64,000 nucleotides of DNA. It comes from Cordylochernes scorpioides. Its lineage: Eukaryota; Arthropoda; Arachnida; Pseudoscorpiones; Chernetidae. Both the position numbers and the translations under genes were made by a program. The stretch is taken from NCBI GenBank assembly GCA_030710605.1, contig CP092869.1, positions 9,087,854 through 9,151,853 of the forward strand, read 5' to 3'. Under the pieces are notes generated by a model. The model was given only the letters and a program-made list of their open reading frames with translations. It made no database searches and was not told where the DNA came from. The first letter of the stretch is position 1, and every line of letters starts with the position of its first letter. Shown piece by piece: positions 43,380-55,100 of this stretch.

Positions 43380-43740
43380 ATTATAGTCCTGGGGTTTTCC
43401 CAGAGGTCTTTTTTTGGAGGATTTGATACAATTCAATAGATGTTCAGGACTGGCAGGCTGGGAATCGCATTTAGGTCATTTCGGTAATGTTTTGATTTTT
43501 TTCATTAAATTTGAGCATTCTAAGATGTCCTGTTTGCAATATTGAAATCGCCGTTTGTTCTTCCCTAGTAAAGGTGTGGAAAGAAGCTTCGTTAGGAATG
43601 GGGGTGTACCAGGGGTGGTTTAGGGTGGAAGATCCAGAGAGAGGTTTGTTTGTGGATAGAAGAAATTTCTGAATAGGTGAGTTGGGAGTTTTCAGGCTGG
43701 CCCTTACATCTCCTATTGTCTTATTACAGTATCTATAAAT
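43380..43740 (-). pseudogene. LINE ORF2 remnant (RNase H end and C-terminal Cys motif)
   Basis: On the minus strand, pieces in shifting frames read REEQTAISILQTGHLRMLKF (RNase H end) and CDSQPASPEHLLNCI (C-terminal motif). Frameshifts and stops make it a pseudogene. In the intron between RhoGEF exons h and i. Confidence 0.65.
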
Positions 43741-44517
43741 TTGGCAAGGTCTTGAGGCGTGGTGTCTTCATGCTAGGTACATAAGTACCTACTGAGGCAG
43801 AAAGTCCGATTTTCAGCTAGAGTTGCTCCTAACATGGAGGACAGACACTTTAGCTACCGATCCTAACATGGATATATTGCATGAGGACGCGAAACAATGT
43901 GAAAAAATAGTACAAATGTGATATTGTACTGGGATAAGTTTCATAAATTTAAAAGATAAAAGGATTTCTCCTCTATATATATTTGTGGGATGGTTGCGTG
44001 CATGTTGGTGTGGCTTTTGGAAAGGCCGCTGATAAAATTAAAATTATTTTTATAAAATAAATTTATTTATTCAAAGCCACAGAAATATTTAGAGAGGAAA
44101 GAAGTAAAGGCCGCTGGAAGCAAGCCTTGTTGTTCGAACGACGCGCGTGCTTAGAGTCCCGGATGCCGCCCGCGTATGCGTAGTGAGGCCGCCATACTAC
44201 TGCCCGTATGTGTATTGAAGCTTTGTCCCAGTTCGCGCTCGCTGAAGCAAAGTGTGGTCGCCACATATTCAATATAAATTTGAAAAAGGATGATATTCAT
44301 GAGTGCCAAAACCCGAAACAATGGAATACAGGTTGGCCTTTCGTCTATATTTGCCAAAGAGACATAGCTGTTGGTTGGTACGGCTTACTTTTAATGGTGA
44401 CGCACCATTTCACAATTCATCTTGCATCGTTATTGAGATTTTTTAGATTTTATATGTATGGGGGTTAGTCTATCACACTCTGTTATTGACTGTAAGTCTG
44501 GGACTCATTATTAGATA

Positions 44518-44691
44518 CAGTAGAACCTCTCTGTAAAGGACACCTTGTTCCCGAGCAAAATCACCTTTATGAAGAGGTGCCCTCTTACCGGAGAGTTGTT
44601 AAATAGTAAAAATGGTAATTTTGACAATGATAACTGTCCTTTGTAGAGAGGTGTCCTCTAGCCGGAGTGTCCTCTCATGGAGGTTCTACTG
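44518..44691. mobile_element. pogo-like MITE
   Basis: 174 bp. CAGTAGAACCTC at one end and GAGGTTCTACTG at the other, TA on both sides (44516-44517, 44692-44693). GAGAGGTGTCCTC-type internal repeats. It ends 155 bases before RhoGEF exon i. Confidence 0.9.
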
Positions 44692-44846
44692 TATTTACAG
44701 CTGCCCATGGCTGTTCCACCACCTGGGGTCCACTCTAATAGGATTCGACCATTAGACATAGAGACCATTATCCTATGTTTAAGTAAACCTTCATAATTCG
44801 GGTTTGGAGCCCTATGTGACAAGTGTCGTGTAGGTAAGTGACACAG

Positions 44847-44959
44847 ATGGGTTGTGTCCAGCCAACAACCTCAAACACGCCTTCGTCCTGGTCTGTCTTA
44901 ACCGCTTCCAGCAAATTGTGACGGTCCATACCATCCAGGCCGGGAGTGAGAACCTAAAG
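44847..44959 (+). CDS. RhoGEF exon i (PH domain; beyond the duplicated arm)
   Basis: 113 nt, acceptor GTAAGTGACACAG, donor GTAAGTCCA. Its two leading bases complete the Asp codon left open by exon h, and it ends in phase 0. Encodes DGLCPANNLKHAFVLVCLNR, then FQQIVTVHTIQAGSENLK, late PH strands. The phase match across a 5.8-kb intron is strong evidence that the right contig is the intact order of the gene. The left counterpart would lie outside the window. Confidence 0.88.
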
Positions 44960-45194
44960 GTAAGTCCATAGATTACATCAACCGTGCAACAATGTATGTT
45001 CAACTCTGGACCATCTTATTGCAACAAATCCATTCCTCCCTAGTGGCTCTTCGATCCATAAGAAAGAAGGGCACACTCTTATCGGGTAACTCAGAGTTAC
45101 TAATGGCTTGCACATCTATCTTAATAAATATCAACTATTCGTTGATTTTTAAATATTCCACAATTGGCTAAAAACCCATTCTTTATTAATCAAG

Positions 45195-45245
45195 AAAAGC
45201 TAACCACCTTCGAGCTGTTGGCCCTCATCAGCGTGGTGCAAACTG
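45195..45245 (-). pseudogene. Broken hammerhead ribozyme
   Basis: Minus strand: ACCACGCTGATGAGGGCC is intact, but after CAACAGCTCGAA the sequence jumps to GGTGGTTAGC. The rest of GAAA, stem III and the cleavage triplet are deleted. Part of a decayed family 1 repeat (45190-45410). Confidence 0.78.
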
Positions 45246-45417
45246 TACCTCAACGACCAAAAAACTAGTCATCAGGCATCCTGAAAAATCATGAAACAGG
45301 TAGTTAAGGCCAGAATTGCGTGAGAACGCGAAACAAGGTGAAAAATAGTACAAATTTGATATTGTACTGGGATAAGATACATAAATTAAAAAATAGCATC
45401 TCCTATATATATATATT

Positions 45418-45900
45418 GTCGCGTTGTTGGTTGACAAAGAAAAACTTCCGTGGGTACAAAGGATATTTAAGACTTTATTTAAGCCTAATCGATAAAATAA
45501 TTACATAAGAGTACAAAGATAAAACAACAATAAAGAAAACAGCAGTTACAAACTCACCAATTGCAGCACAGTGAGGGAAAGCAGGAGCAGAATAGGAGAC
45601 AGAAGTTGGTAGAACCTTCTAGAATCTTCCAGGAAGTACACCGGCGGTAAGCAGCAGTCTGACCTCTTGAGACAATAGCGTTTGCTTGGAGTGCACCACG
45701 TAGCTTCGTTCTTCTTCTTCTCTCTGGCATGAGTTCATCATCTCTATATATCCCGGAGTAGATCTTTCCAGAACGGTCAAGGTTGGTCAGCCAATCAGAA
45801 AGTCGCCAGCACTAAGCCTTGCGCAATCGCTTTAGATTGGTCAATCAGTTGTTCTCCGATTTTTCTACATTATTCTTGAACGTTCCGAAACATTCTATTC
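45418..45900 (-). mobile_element. Probable LTR (minus orientation) with heat-shock elements
   Basis: Plus-strand start TGTCGCGTTGTTGGTTGACA after a TA run. The interior has a polyadenylation-like AATAAA set on the minus strand and GC-rich promoter-like DNA, unlike its surroundings. The far end is uncertain (about 45900-45945). No internal region is attached, so it would be a solo LTR. Inferred from ends and composition only. Confidence 0.45.
45612..45635. promoter_or_regulatory. Heat-shock element cluster
   Basis: GAACCTTCTAGAATCTTC is four consecutive alternating GAA/TTC units with 2-nt spacing, the exact binding pattern for trimeric HSF, followed by an imperfect fifth (GGA). A second three-unit site (TTCTTGAACGTTC) lies at about 45881-45893. 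Confidence 0.6.
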
Positions 45901-45949
45901 TGAAATGCGCGCTTTTTTTAATTCTGCGTAATAATATATTCAACATAAA

Positions 45950-47300
45950 TTTGCAGGAGGTTGATATTCATGAGGGCCAAAGCCCGAAAACATTGGTATA
46001 CAGGTTGACTTTTTGTCTATATTTTCCAAAACTGATGATGAGATAGAAGCTAATTTTTCATAATCACTAGTGAAGGCTTTACTAAGGTATGGATAATGCA
46101 TCGTTCTAACGTATAATTAAAGGGAAAGGTGTTTCTTTTGTTATGTATATATATTGTAACAAAGTATTTGTTATTTTATTAGCAGAGTATATTTTTTTAA
46201 TGTTCATATTTTGCTGTACTCTCTACACTTCTCTCCTCTTTTGCTTATCTTATCATTCATTGTCTGTTCTTGCCTGAAATAAATTGTTATCTCATCCCGA
46301 AGTTGGTCTTCCCTAATTTTCCACGTGGAAATATTATCACGGAAGAATAAATTCAGGATTTAATGTCCCATAGTGTTCTTCATAGGGAAAATGACATACA
46401 AGTAATGTACAAGTATATAATACTTGTATTTGGCCTTTCTATACGCCTATTTCCGTAATAAGTCAAAGATTTACAAGCTTTTCTCTGATTCACTGGTCGA
46501 CGGGAGCTTCATATACCTGCACTATCAGTTTTATAGTTTAACAGAAAATTAAGAATATAATTAAAATGATAAATAATATTACTAGATATGGATATAAGTT
46601 GAAGCTGGACTTGATGATAGTGAAAAGAAGTAGTTAATTATCTTACTGTATCATCTGATTGAAATGGATATAGTTGAAAACACGCGGAGTCGAAGTAAAC
46701 AACAGGCAAGGGTTAAGCTCCTTTTATTTAGACTGATAACAAAGGGGAGAGAGACTGCCACCTGAGCAGCACTGTGATTGGCTGACCGGATGGTAGTAGG
46801 TACTCCCCGTCGGAAGTAGACATGTTCAACATGTTTTCAACTAGAATACACTAAGTGATTATTTTGTCTACCCTCACCAAGATTGCATATGAGTGATTAT
46901 CTATTTACCATTTTATTTGAATTATCCTTAATCACATGAGGCTCAAAAATCATATCTTCTGGTTAGCAGCCCCGTAAATAAATATATTTTCTCCTCACTC
47001 ACACATCTTCTTCTTTCTTATCTACACACAATCATATTAAGGTATCAAGTTTGTAAAGATCCAATCACTCACACATACATAGGTTAAATGGCTGGTAGTT
47101 GAATCTTCTCCCTAAATTGACCAAGAACTTCATTCTCGGCCTTCCTTCCATATATACATACCTCCAGTAATACATTTCGAGGGTCGAACAAGATTTCCAA
47201 ATATTCTAGTTTTCCTTTCTCACTTGTTTTCTATTATTTGTTGATACTATAACCTTTGTTTACTTTTTTAATTTGGACTCCAGGATAGGAGTCTATATAG
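45950..47300. other. Intron/intergenic stretch with old repeat pieces
   Basis: Holds ATTCATGAGGGCCAAAGCCC at 45966 (a stem II-like remnant), a TGTAACAAAGTATTTG segment at 46150 that could start another LTR, and an 83-bp repeat relative at 46990-47060. No exon of the RhoGEF was found here. Confidence 0.5.
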
Positions 47301-47310
47301 AAAGATATCG

Positions 47311-47605
47311 TTTTGATAAAGGTTGGCGTTCAGCCAAATGAAATATTGGTAAAATAAATGATATTTCGATCCAATATATGCCTTTTATTTAAAGAAAATA
47401 AATCTCAATAAAATTCCTTTGTTGTCATATATTTTTTCTGGCCTAGGCTACACAATTTCTTTCATACATAAAATATATTGTTTTGAAAATAGAGCAATCC
47501 ATAAATAAATCTTTAAATAAAAAGGCATATATTGGATCAAAATATCATTTATTTTACCAATATTTCATTTGGCTGAACGCCAACCTTTATCAAGTATTAT
47601 AACAT
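47311..47605. repeat. Foldback repeat
   Basis: TTGATAAAGGTTGGCGTTCA at 47315 is mirrored by GAACGCCAACCTTTATCAAG near 47576. AATATATGCCTTTTATTTAA is mirrored by TTTAAATAAAAAGGCATATA. Similar smaller foldbacks lie at 51660-51810 and 53665-53740. Confidence 0.72.
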
Positions 47606-47699
47606 ATTTTATATTAATTTAAATAATATCCATTATTCTGATTTTCAATATAGTATCCTATTATATCCTCATACTATCCTAAAAATCTCAAAAATCAAA

Positions 47700-47945
47700 A
47701 AACGCATATCCTGACAACGCTCACAAACTCTCATGTCAGGAGTCAGGATATGGCATTTTTTTATTTTAATACCACACCTGACCTTTTTTATTTAATTTTT
47801 TATTTTTGTTATATTGTTTTTCATATGGGTTAGCCAAATATCACGGAACAAGTTAAATAAACATTTAGTTTATTTTTGTTCCACTAGATGGCGTTCTGCC
47901 ATCTAGAGATGCTCATGTGAGCACGGTCAGGATATGTCTTTTCCA
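47700..47945 (+). repeat. Fragment of the ribozyme-type foldback family
   Basis: Contains CATATCCTGAC ends, ATCACGGAACAAGTTAAATA, the box CCACTAGATGGCGT (47881-47894) and the terminus GTCAGGATATGTCTTTTC. No hammerhead core is seen. Confidence 0.6.
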
Positions 47946-47954
47946 TTTCCCCTC

Positions 47955-48391
47955 TATCCAACAGGACTCAGCTCCAGCCCATAAGGCAAAAAAGACACAA
48001 TCGTGGCTGACACTTAACGTCCCTAGTCACTGGGGTCCTGATATTTGGCCCCCTAATTCTCCAGATTGCAATCCCCTCGACTACTATGTATGGGGCGTTG
48101 TTGAGAGAGATGTCAACAAAGCTCCTCATACCACCATCCAGTCTGTCAAGAAAGCAGTTCACACGGTGATGACCCAAATGGACAAGGTCATCGTCGCCAA
48201 GGCCTGTGCTTCATTCCGCACTCGCCTCGAGACTGTTGTAGCTAATAATGGAAACTACATTGAATAAATAAAAACTATATCCTTTTATCTACTACTGTGT
48301 CAAATTTCATTCGGATATTTTAATTTTTACTTGCAAAAAATTTCAGTTAAAATACCATTGTTGAAATTCCCAATTTACCTGGTACACCCTG
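47955..48391 (+). mobile_element. maT-type (DD37D) Tc1/mariner element, 5'-truncated
   Basis: The frame ending at 48267 encodes QDSAPAHKAKKTQSWLTLNV, then PPNSPDCNPLDYYVWGVVER, ending NNGNYIE. The second and third catalytic Asp are 37 residues apart (DD37D). The 3' terminal repeat ends ACCTGGTACACCCTG at 48391, followed by TA. The first catalytic Asp and the 5' end are missing. Confidence 0.85.
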
Positions 48392-48415
48392 TATATATAT
48401 TAATATATATATATA

Positions 48416-51201
48416 TGTGACAATTTAGTGGTAAATGTGGTGAGGAGAGAAATAATCACACGACGAGTTGTTAGAGCAATCATCCAGGCAGCCAGCCGAG
48501 AGCGAGCGAGTGAGACCTTATCAGCTGAACGACTGTTTTCCCTGTGTACACAACCGGGGCTAACCAGGATAGTCGCCAGGTGGTGACGCCCCCCCTCAGG
48601 AATGTGGCCAAAGAATGGTCGTAAGTTAGTTGTCTAAAGTGTCTCGCTTTAGCTGCCCATTTCTCTCTCGTTGGCTGTTGGTTTGTTTTATTAATCCTGG
48701 AAGAGCATATATTATGACATATGGCCCCCGTTGAAGAAGGCTGAACATAGTTTAAGTATATTTAAAGCTGGTGAAGCCAGGAATAGAGAAAATAATTTTA
48801 CAGTTAAAATTAGTTAAGGTAATGGTGACATAGTTTTATGTAAATAAAATATTGTATAGTACACAAGTAAATATTTTTACAAGCAGTTTTACAACACCGG
48901 GGAGTTTGACATTTAAGGAAATCTTTGAAAATATCAAGGTTATAAAAGGCTATATACAACAAAATCTAATGTATTATAAGGGAAGTGATATGGAGGAGTG
49001 TGAACAACGAGAAGAAGAGTCACATAGATATGATGAAATTCTGAAGATCATTAAGACTGGGGAACTCTACACTTTAAGATATTTTTCATGCGGACATGGC
49101 AAGGGGAAACTTGTCATGGGCTTTCTATGCTATAAATGTAGAGTACGAGAAATGAGATTGAGGTTGACAATTGTGTGAGCTCAGGACTGAGGTAAATATA
49201 AAACTACATACAATGTTAGAACCTCGGCGAACAGAGCGAGGGGAAACTTGCTTTGGGCCAATCTAACTTATCTATGCAGTTACTTGTGTAGCGAGTCCGA
49301 GGGGAAAAGTCCTGTGTGTAGGTGAGGGAGTCGAACGGACTTATATTTAATTTGCGGAAAGTATGCGCGCACAGTGCCAAAAATTGGGATGAGGACTGCG
49401 TTGTCCGTTACAAGTGACAAGCTGCTCGGACACGAGGTGTTTGAACCGTCGTGGGAGCTTGTGCAAGGCGATGATTTCGCGGTGGGTTGAAAGTAAGACC
49501 CATGTCTGCGCGAAATGATAACGGACCGGACAAAATCAGCGACGCTGTTTAACGTACCTCCGTGGGAAATATCGGAGGTAGGCTATATCGTGCTGGTTTG
49601 GACAATGGACAAACATAGATTTGAAGACAGGGTCCGTGTGGCGAACGTGTGGCGCGAGAAGAAGAAGCGAACTGTGTCGCTCGATGCAGATTGTTCAAGT
49701 GCGAACAAAAAGGGGTTGATAAATATCTAGCAGTTAGTCAATCTGCACCCTGTGACGAACACACCATTGGCTAGATGGTGTGGGTCGGTGGATAGGCTAG
49801 AGATGAACTACGAAATAAATTATCATAAATGAAGGGCGAAGGTTAGGATTTTGAAATGACAATATAGAAGTTCGATAATCGATTAATCAATAATTCTCTA
49901 TAAAGGTCCTGAGCTGGTATAAAGTTAACAAAGTTGTAAGAATGAGAGGGGCATTAAGGGGAAGATAGATAAGAGTCACCAAGGGTTGGTTGTAAGCAAG
50001 GCTCACGTGGTGGTTGGAATTCTTCGACGCCTGAATTACAGGGTGAATTTTGAATCGATTAGGGAAAGAAATTATTTTTCGTGAGCCGTGCTTACAAGTA
50101 GGAGAGGTCTATACAAAAGTTTAGGTGCTGGAGACATATTTTAATAAATAATTTGATTATGAAAAATCTATTGTTAATAGTAAAAATCGTAAAGCGTTAA
50201 TAGGTAGAATTCCTTTTTTTTTTTAATGATTTTTTTTAAAGAGTTACGTTAAAATGGAAATTATTTAAATAAAATGACGATTGTTACATCTACTGGTAAG
50301 GTAACTAATTAAATGGGTTTCACATAGCTAGATATAATATAGATAATAAGATCACTGTTAATAGGGGTGGAGAGATAAATGGAAATATTCAATATTTTTA
50401 CATATTCACACATATTGAGCTAATTATGGAAATATTGGGACAATCTACAAGGAATGACTTATTTAAAGAATGAATGGTAGGAGTTAAGACAATTACACTC
50501 ACGAGTTATGTTGGTTTAGGGCGCAGGTAAGTTCATTGAGCTTCGGGAGAGTTCTGTCTGTGACACTGTGCGTACCAGTGTTGTACATCACAGTAGCGAT
50601 AGGGAGATGGCGGAGTCTTGTCCATGATGGCGGGAGGTGTCCTGCTCTGGCACGGCGATCGTTCTTGAGTAGATCTAGTGCTGGAAGAAGTGCGTGGCAG
50701 CTCCATCTCCGTCGTAGGTGAATACTTCTTCGGGATCACGGTTCAAAGGTTGGCGAGGAAGGGGTTGAGGGCTCGAAGAGGAGTGGTTACAGTTGAGTTG
50801 GGTTTGGTCGATCATCGTGGCTTGGCTTCTTGTTTCTTCATACTCCGGTATATGAGGGATTTGCTTCCCGGCCAGGTCTTATCCTGTCGACTTTTTCTGT
50901 GACAATTTAGTGGTAAATGTGGTGAGGAGAGAAATAATCACACGACGAGTTGTTAGAGCAATCATCCAGGCAGCCAGCCGAGAGCGAGCGAGTGAGACCT
51001 TATCAGCTGAACGACTGTTTTCCCTGTGTACACAACCGGGGCTAACCAGGATAGTCGCCAGGTGGTGACGCCCCCCTCAGGAATGTGGCCAAAGAATGGT
51101 CGTAAGTTAGTTGTCTAAAGTGTCTCGCTTTAGCTGCCCATTTCTCTCTCGTTGGCTGTTGGTTTGTTTTATTAATCCTGGAAGAGCATATACTATGAGC
51201 A
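48416..51201 (+). mobile_element. Non-autonomous LTR retrotransposon (LARD-like)
   Basis: Two 304-bp LTRs, 48416-48719 and 50898-51201, in direct orientation, nearly identical, starting TGTGACAATTTAGTGGTAAA. Just after the first is TGGCCCCCGTTGAAGAAGG, placed like a tRNA primer-binding site. The 2.2-kb interior has no gag or pol. The purine tract before the second LTR is not obvious. A solo LTR of this family is at 11357-11670. Confidence 0.88.
48720..50897. other. LTR element interior, no coding recognised
   Basis: Short frames only; the longest (48852-49178) has a Cys-His cluster (FSCGHGKGKLVMGFLCYKC) that might be a gag remnant but is not convincing. The DNA is moderately GC-rich around 49200-49800 and 50500-50890, perhaps regulatory or packaging sequence. 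Confidence 0.5.
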
Positions 51202-51209
51202 TATATATG

Positions 51210-51660
51210 TTATATAAATGTATTATTTTATTTAAAATTATTATTTCATAGATATAAATACTCTGTTTAAATCGACCGCCAGAGGTCATGCTTCCCATAT
51301 AAAATCACATTGTTGTTCTTCCCCGTTGGTCGGCCCAAAACATTTGTACATTATAATAATGAATAGATTCAAAAAGGATGAGTTTCTTTATTTGTACATT
51401 ATGTAAATACGCTTTTCATTTTTTTTTATTCTTACGCCTTAAGCCAGGCAGTAATTTTACCAAGTTATGTTTATCCTATAGCTCAATTAAAATAATCTCT
51501 TATCAAAACTATTTTTATTATTATTCTTTCAATATTTATGCCACGACTGCTCAGCAAATAACTCCATACCATAATCATCAACATGATCAAAAAACAACAG
51601 AAATCTTATCTTTTTATTATTTATATAATATATATATATATTAAATCATTAGATAATAAA
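51210..51660 (+). repeat. Dispersed ~400-bp repeat, third copy
   Basis: Shares ACGCCTTAAGCCAGGCA, CATTATGTAAAT and CAACAGAAAT segments with 18040-18420. The LTR retrotransposon at 48416-51201 lies directly against its start. Confidence 0.55.
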
Positions 51661-51892
51661 AATACATATATTGGATTGAATAGAATATATATTTGCCAAT
51701 TTTGCGGTTGGTTGAACGCCAACCTTTATTAAAGCATTACTTAGGATTGGCATTCAGCCAACCGAAATATTGGAAAATAAAACTTTTATTCAATCCAATA
51801 TATGTCTTTTTATTATAATGATCAGGTTAGGTCTAGCTGGAACAATCTATGTATGACATGGAAAGATCCTAATGAGTGGTATTGTTTTTCAG

Positions 51893-51985
51893 AGTCAATG
51901 GTTGAGCAAACTGCGAGACACAATGGATCGTTGGAAGCGTACGCTTCAGAACACTGTCTTCAGGAACCCACGAGGGCCCAAGTGA
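51893..51985 (+). CDS. RhoGEF last exon j (PH C-terminal helix and stop)
   Basis: 93 nt after the acceptor ATTGTTTTTCAG, in phase with exon i. Encodes SQWLSKLRDTMDRWKRTLQN, TVFRNPRGPK and TGA. The Trp in SQWLSKL fits the invariant Trp of the PH C-terminal alpha-helix. The protein therefore stops within about 15 residues of the PH domain. A DH-PH protein ending there recalls PLEKHG7-type GEFs, but that naming is from memory and uncertain. Joined exons a to j total 1140 nt, 379 residues plus stop. The 3' UTR end is not determined. Confidence 0.82.
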   Translation, partial: SQWLSKLRDTMDRWKRTLQNTVFRNPRGPK

Positions 51986-52199
51986 TGCCATTAAGTGCCA
52001 AACTACCCTTCCAGATTACAATCACCTTGGGAACAGCCTTCTACCCATTGCCTCTTTCAGCACCCTCTCCCCCTTGTTGTTTTGTGGAGGCCACCATTCT
52101 TTTTGTACATGTACAGATTCTATATATATATAACACCCTCGAGTGTTGGAGGAATATAAATGTGGCGTCTGTTGAGGTATTTTTGTTGATATAATGGAT

Positions 52200-55100
52200 G
52201 ATATATCATGAAATATAAGTCTTTGTATATTACAACACAATATATTTGTCATTAATTCTTGCTCCCTTAAAAACTTGTATTTCTCAATGTAATTTGCATA
52301 TTGTATATCAACCTCTTATATGTTACCCATTTGTGTATTTGATTCGTGTTTTAAAATATTTTATTTTTGTAAATATATATATAAATACACTATTATATTT
52401 TCAATATGTATTTTCAGGATATAAATTTTGAGTTATTTCTTTACTCCTATTGTTTATTATTATTAATAATTTTTTTCTTTGGAAAGGTGTGTTTTTTGAA
52501 AGCTAGATTGTCAAAAGTGTATTTTATCTGTTCATACAAAATTTATATTTCTCTTTAAAGATACTAATTATATTTAATTTATATAATTTTATTATATATA
52601 TATTTTTTTCTATCCTATATTGGATATATTTAATAAAATATTATATAATATAAAGGTAATTTAATTATATTTTTCTTTGATATATTATATATTTAGGGTA
52701 CATTTACCACAATGAATAAAAAATAATTTCATTAAGACATACTCTAAGAGAATATAATTTATTAAATTTTATTTGTGAAATATATTTTTTGATATTATAT
52801 TTGAACAAATACTATTAGGAAATATAAAAAACATTCTCATTTTTTAAATTTTTGATAATTGTTTTGTTTGAAACTATTTTATTTTTTAAATTCGCATTAA
52901 TAGAGATATTCTTCTTTTAACATGCAGCAAAAGGTACGTTCTTAATAAAATTTTACATTACAATTTTAAAATATAAATTTTAAAATACCACACACGCGGT
53001 TTATATATTATATAATCCATTATAAAAAAAAACATTGGAAAATTTTTATTATATAAATGATAAATATAATTTTTTTTTTCAAAATATTCATTCTCTCTAA
53101 ATAATTATTTTAAAAACAAATAATAATGAATTCTTTATGCGAGTATTAAAAAAATACATTTAAAGAATATAACAAAACAAAAAATATATATTTGCGTATT
53201 TTTGTTTATTTGAATTTAAATGAGAAGATATAATAATTATTTTGTTGGAGAACACATCTTTCCTCCATTATTTTTATTTTTAAAAAAGAATTGCATATTT
53301 ACAAATCATATAATTGCTATTTGTAATTATTATTAGGGAAATATGTTTTATTTAAATTATATTATTCGTTATATATGATATATTTTATAAATTCTATAAA
53401 AATGTAGATTTTCTAAATGTTTTAAATCTTTTTCATTTCTTATCCTCCATCACAATTTAAACAAAATATTTAGAACATCAGTTTCTAACTAAAGATATAA
53501 TTCTTTTGCTCAAAATAAACTCGAAGATTTTTTTTCTTATATAGAGTTACATTATTGTATTGAAAGAGAACCTTTTATTAAAATTATATAATATATGAAA
53601 AATATATTGATTCTCCAGACCAATTTTGGTAATATATCAAACTATAAATTAATATTTTGAATTAAAAAGGCATATATATTGTATCAAATGAATAAGGTAA
53701 ATAAATTATTTTTTGTCATCCAATATATGCCATTTTAATTAAAGATATATTTATGGATTGTTCTATTTTCAAAAAAAAAAATAATTAATAAGAATTTTCG
53801 AAATATTATATTATTTTAATATAAAAAAATTAATACACAAAATATGCCCACGCATATAGCACCATATTAAACAAAAATATATAGTATTTATTATGGATTA
53901 ATTTATAAATATATATATATTGCATGATTCTTACTATATGCCAAAACGGTTCAGCTCCTAATTAGAAAGAATTAAATGCATATAATATAATACCCAGAAT
54001 TACTTTATAAACTAAATACTATTTGTATTCTTGAAATACAATATTCTACGTATTTTGAAAAAGGTTTAAATAAACGACATATATAAACTATAATATAAAA
54101 ATATTTCGCTTCTTTTCTTTTTGATGAAATTTTTCAACCCCAATACCTTTTCTAGTATTTACTATTTGCCATTTTCAGATATTTATTATCTTTCATATTT
54201 AAAATATTTAAGTATCTAGATTTTTATTACTATGAAGCGGTGTTATGATTAACCTTACTTCTTTAGAAGGGCTCCAAGGCCTGAAAGCTCGAGTCAAATG
54301 TTTTTTCTTTTTTGCAAGAAACTTCCCTAGATGGAATTTTTTCTCTCAAGTGATATTATACAAAATATTTTTTATTATTTTTTAATTTAATATATCTATA
54401 ATTAATTTATATTTTAAAAATATAAACTACATATATCTATATTCGTCACGAAAACTTAACATTTTAAAATAACAAATACATTACCTGTTCACCAGTGTCA
54501 ATATCTGTATACCTTTAATCTTTTGGTCTTTTTTCACTTCAGAAATTTTCTAGATTTTTAGAATATTTATGTTTAGGGTTCTGTTTTTATTATGATTTGT
54601 GCATGAATGTTAATTATAAAATGAGAAAAACCCTAAGTTTCAAGTAGCTTTATCTCAGGAAGCAGAGATTTAAAAAACAAATTGTAAGTGTATTAATTTT
54701 ATTGTATTTTCGCTGAAAACACACATACACTTACAATGACAAAATAAAACTTATACAATTATATCGCTTCACTCTAGGTTTATTTTGAAAAATATTTTGA
54801 GATTCTTACCTTTGAGAAATAAAAATAAAAATATTAATACGTTTTTCTTATATAATTGTATATTTGTTTATATATACTATTTTAAGCCTCTCTTTAAATA
54901 TAAATTTAATTTTGAATGATAATATATAATAAAATATTTTTACTTCTTTTTTATTCTTTCAATATTTTGCTATAAATGAGATTTATCTTTATTTTCATTG
55001 ATCATTAATATGTTTGATGCAATTGGCCGTTTTAAGCTATATTAATTATTTCAGTCAAAAACTTCAGTAGTTTTAAAAATATTTAAAAAACTTTATTTCA

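Noticed and set aside
48852..49178. 108-codon frame with a Cys-His cluster in the LTR element as a gag zinc knuckle
   Set aside because: Spacing does not fit CX2CX4HX4C, and the rest of gag is absent.
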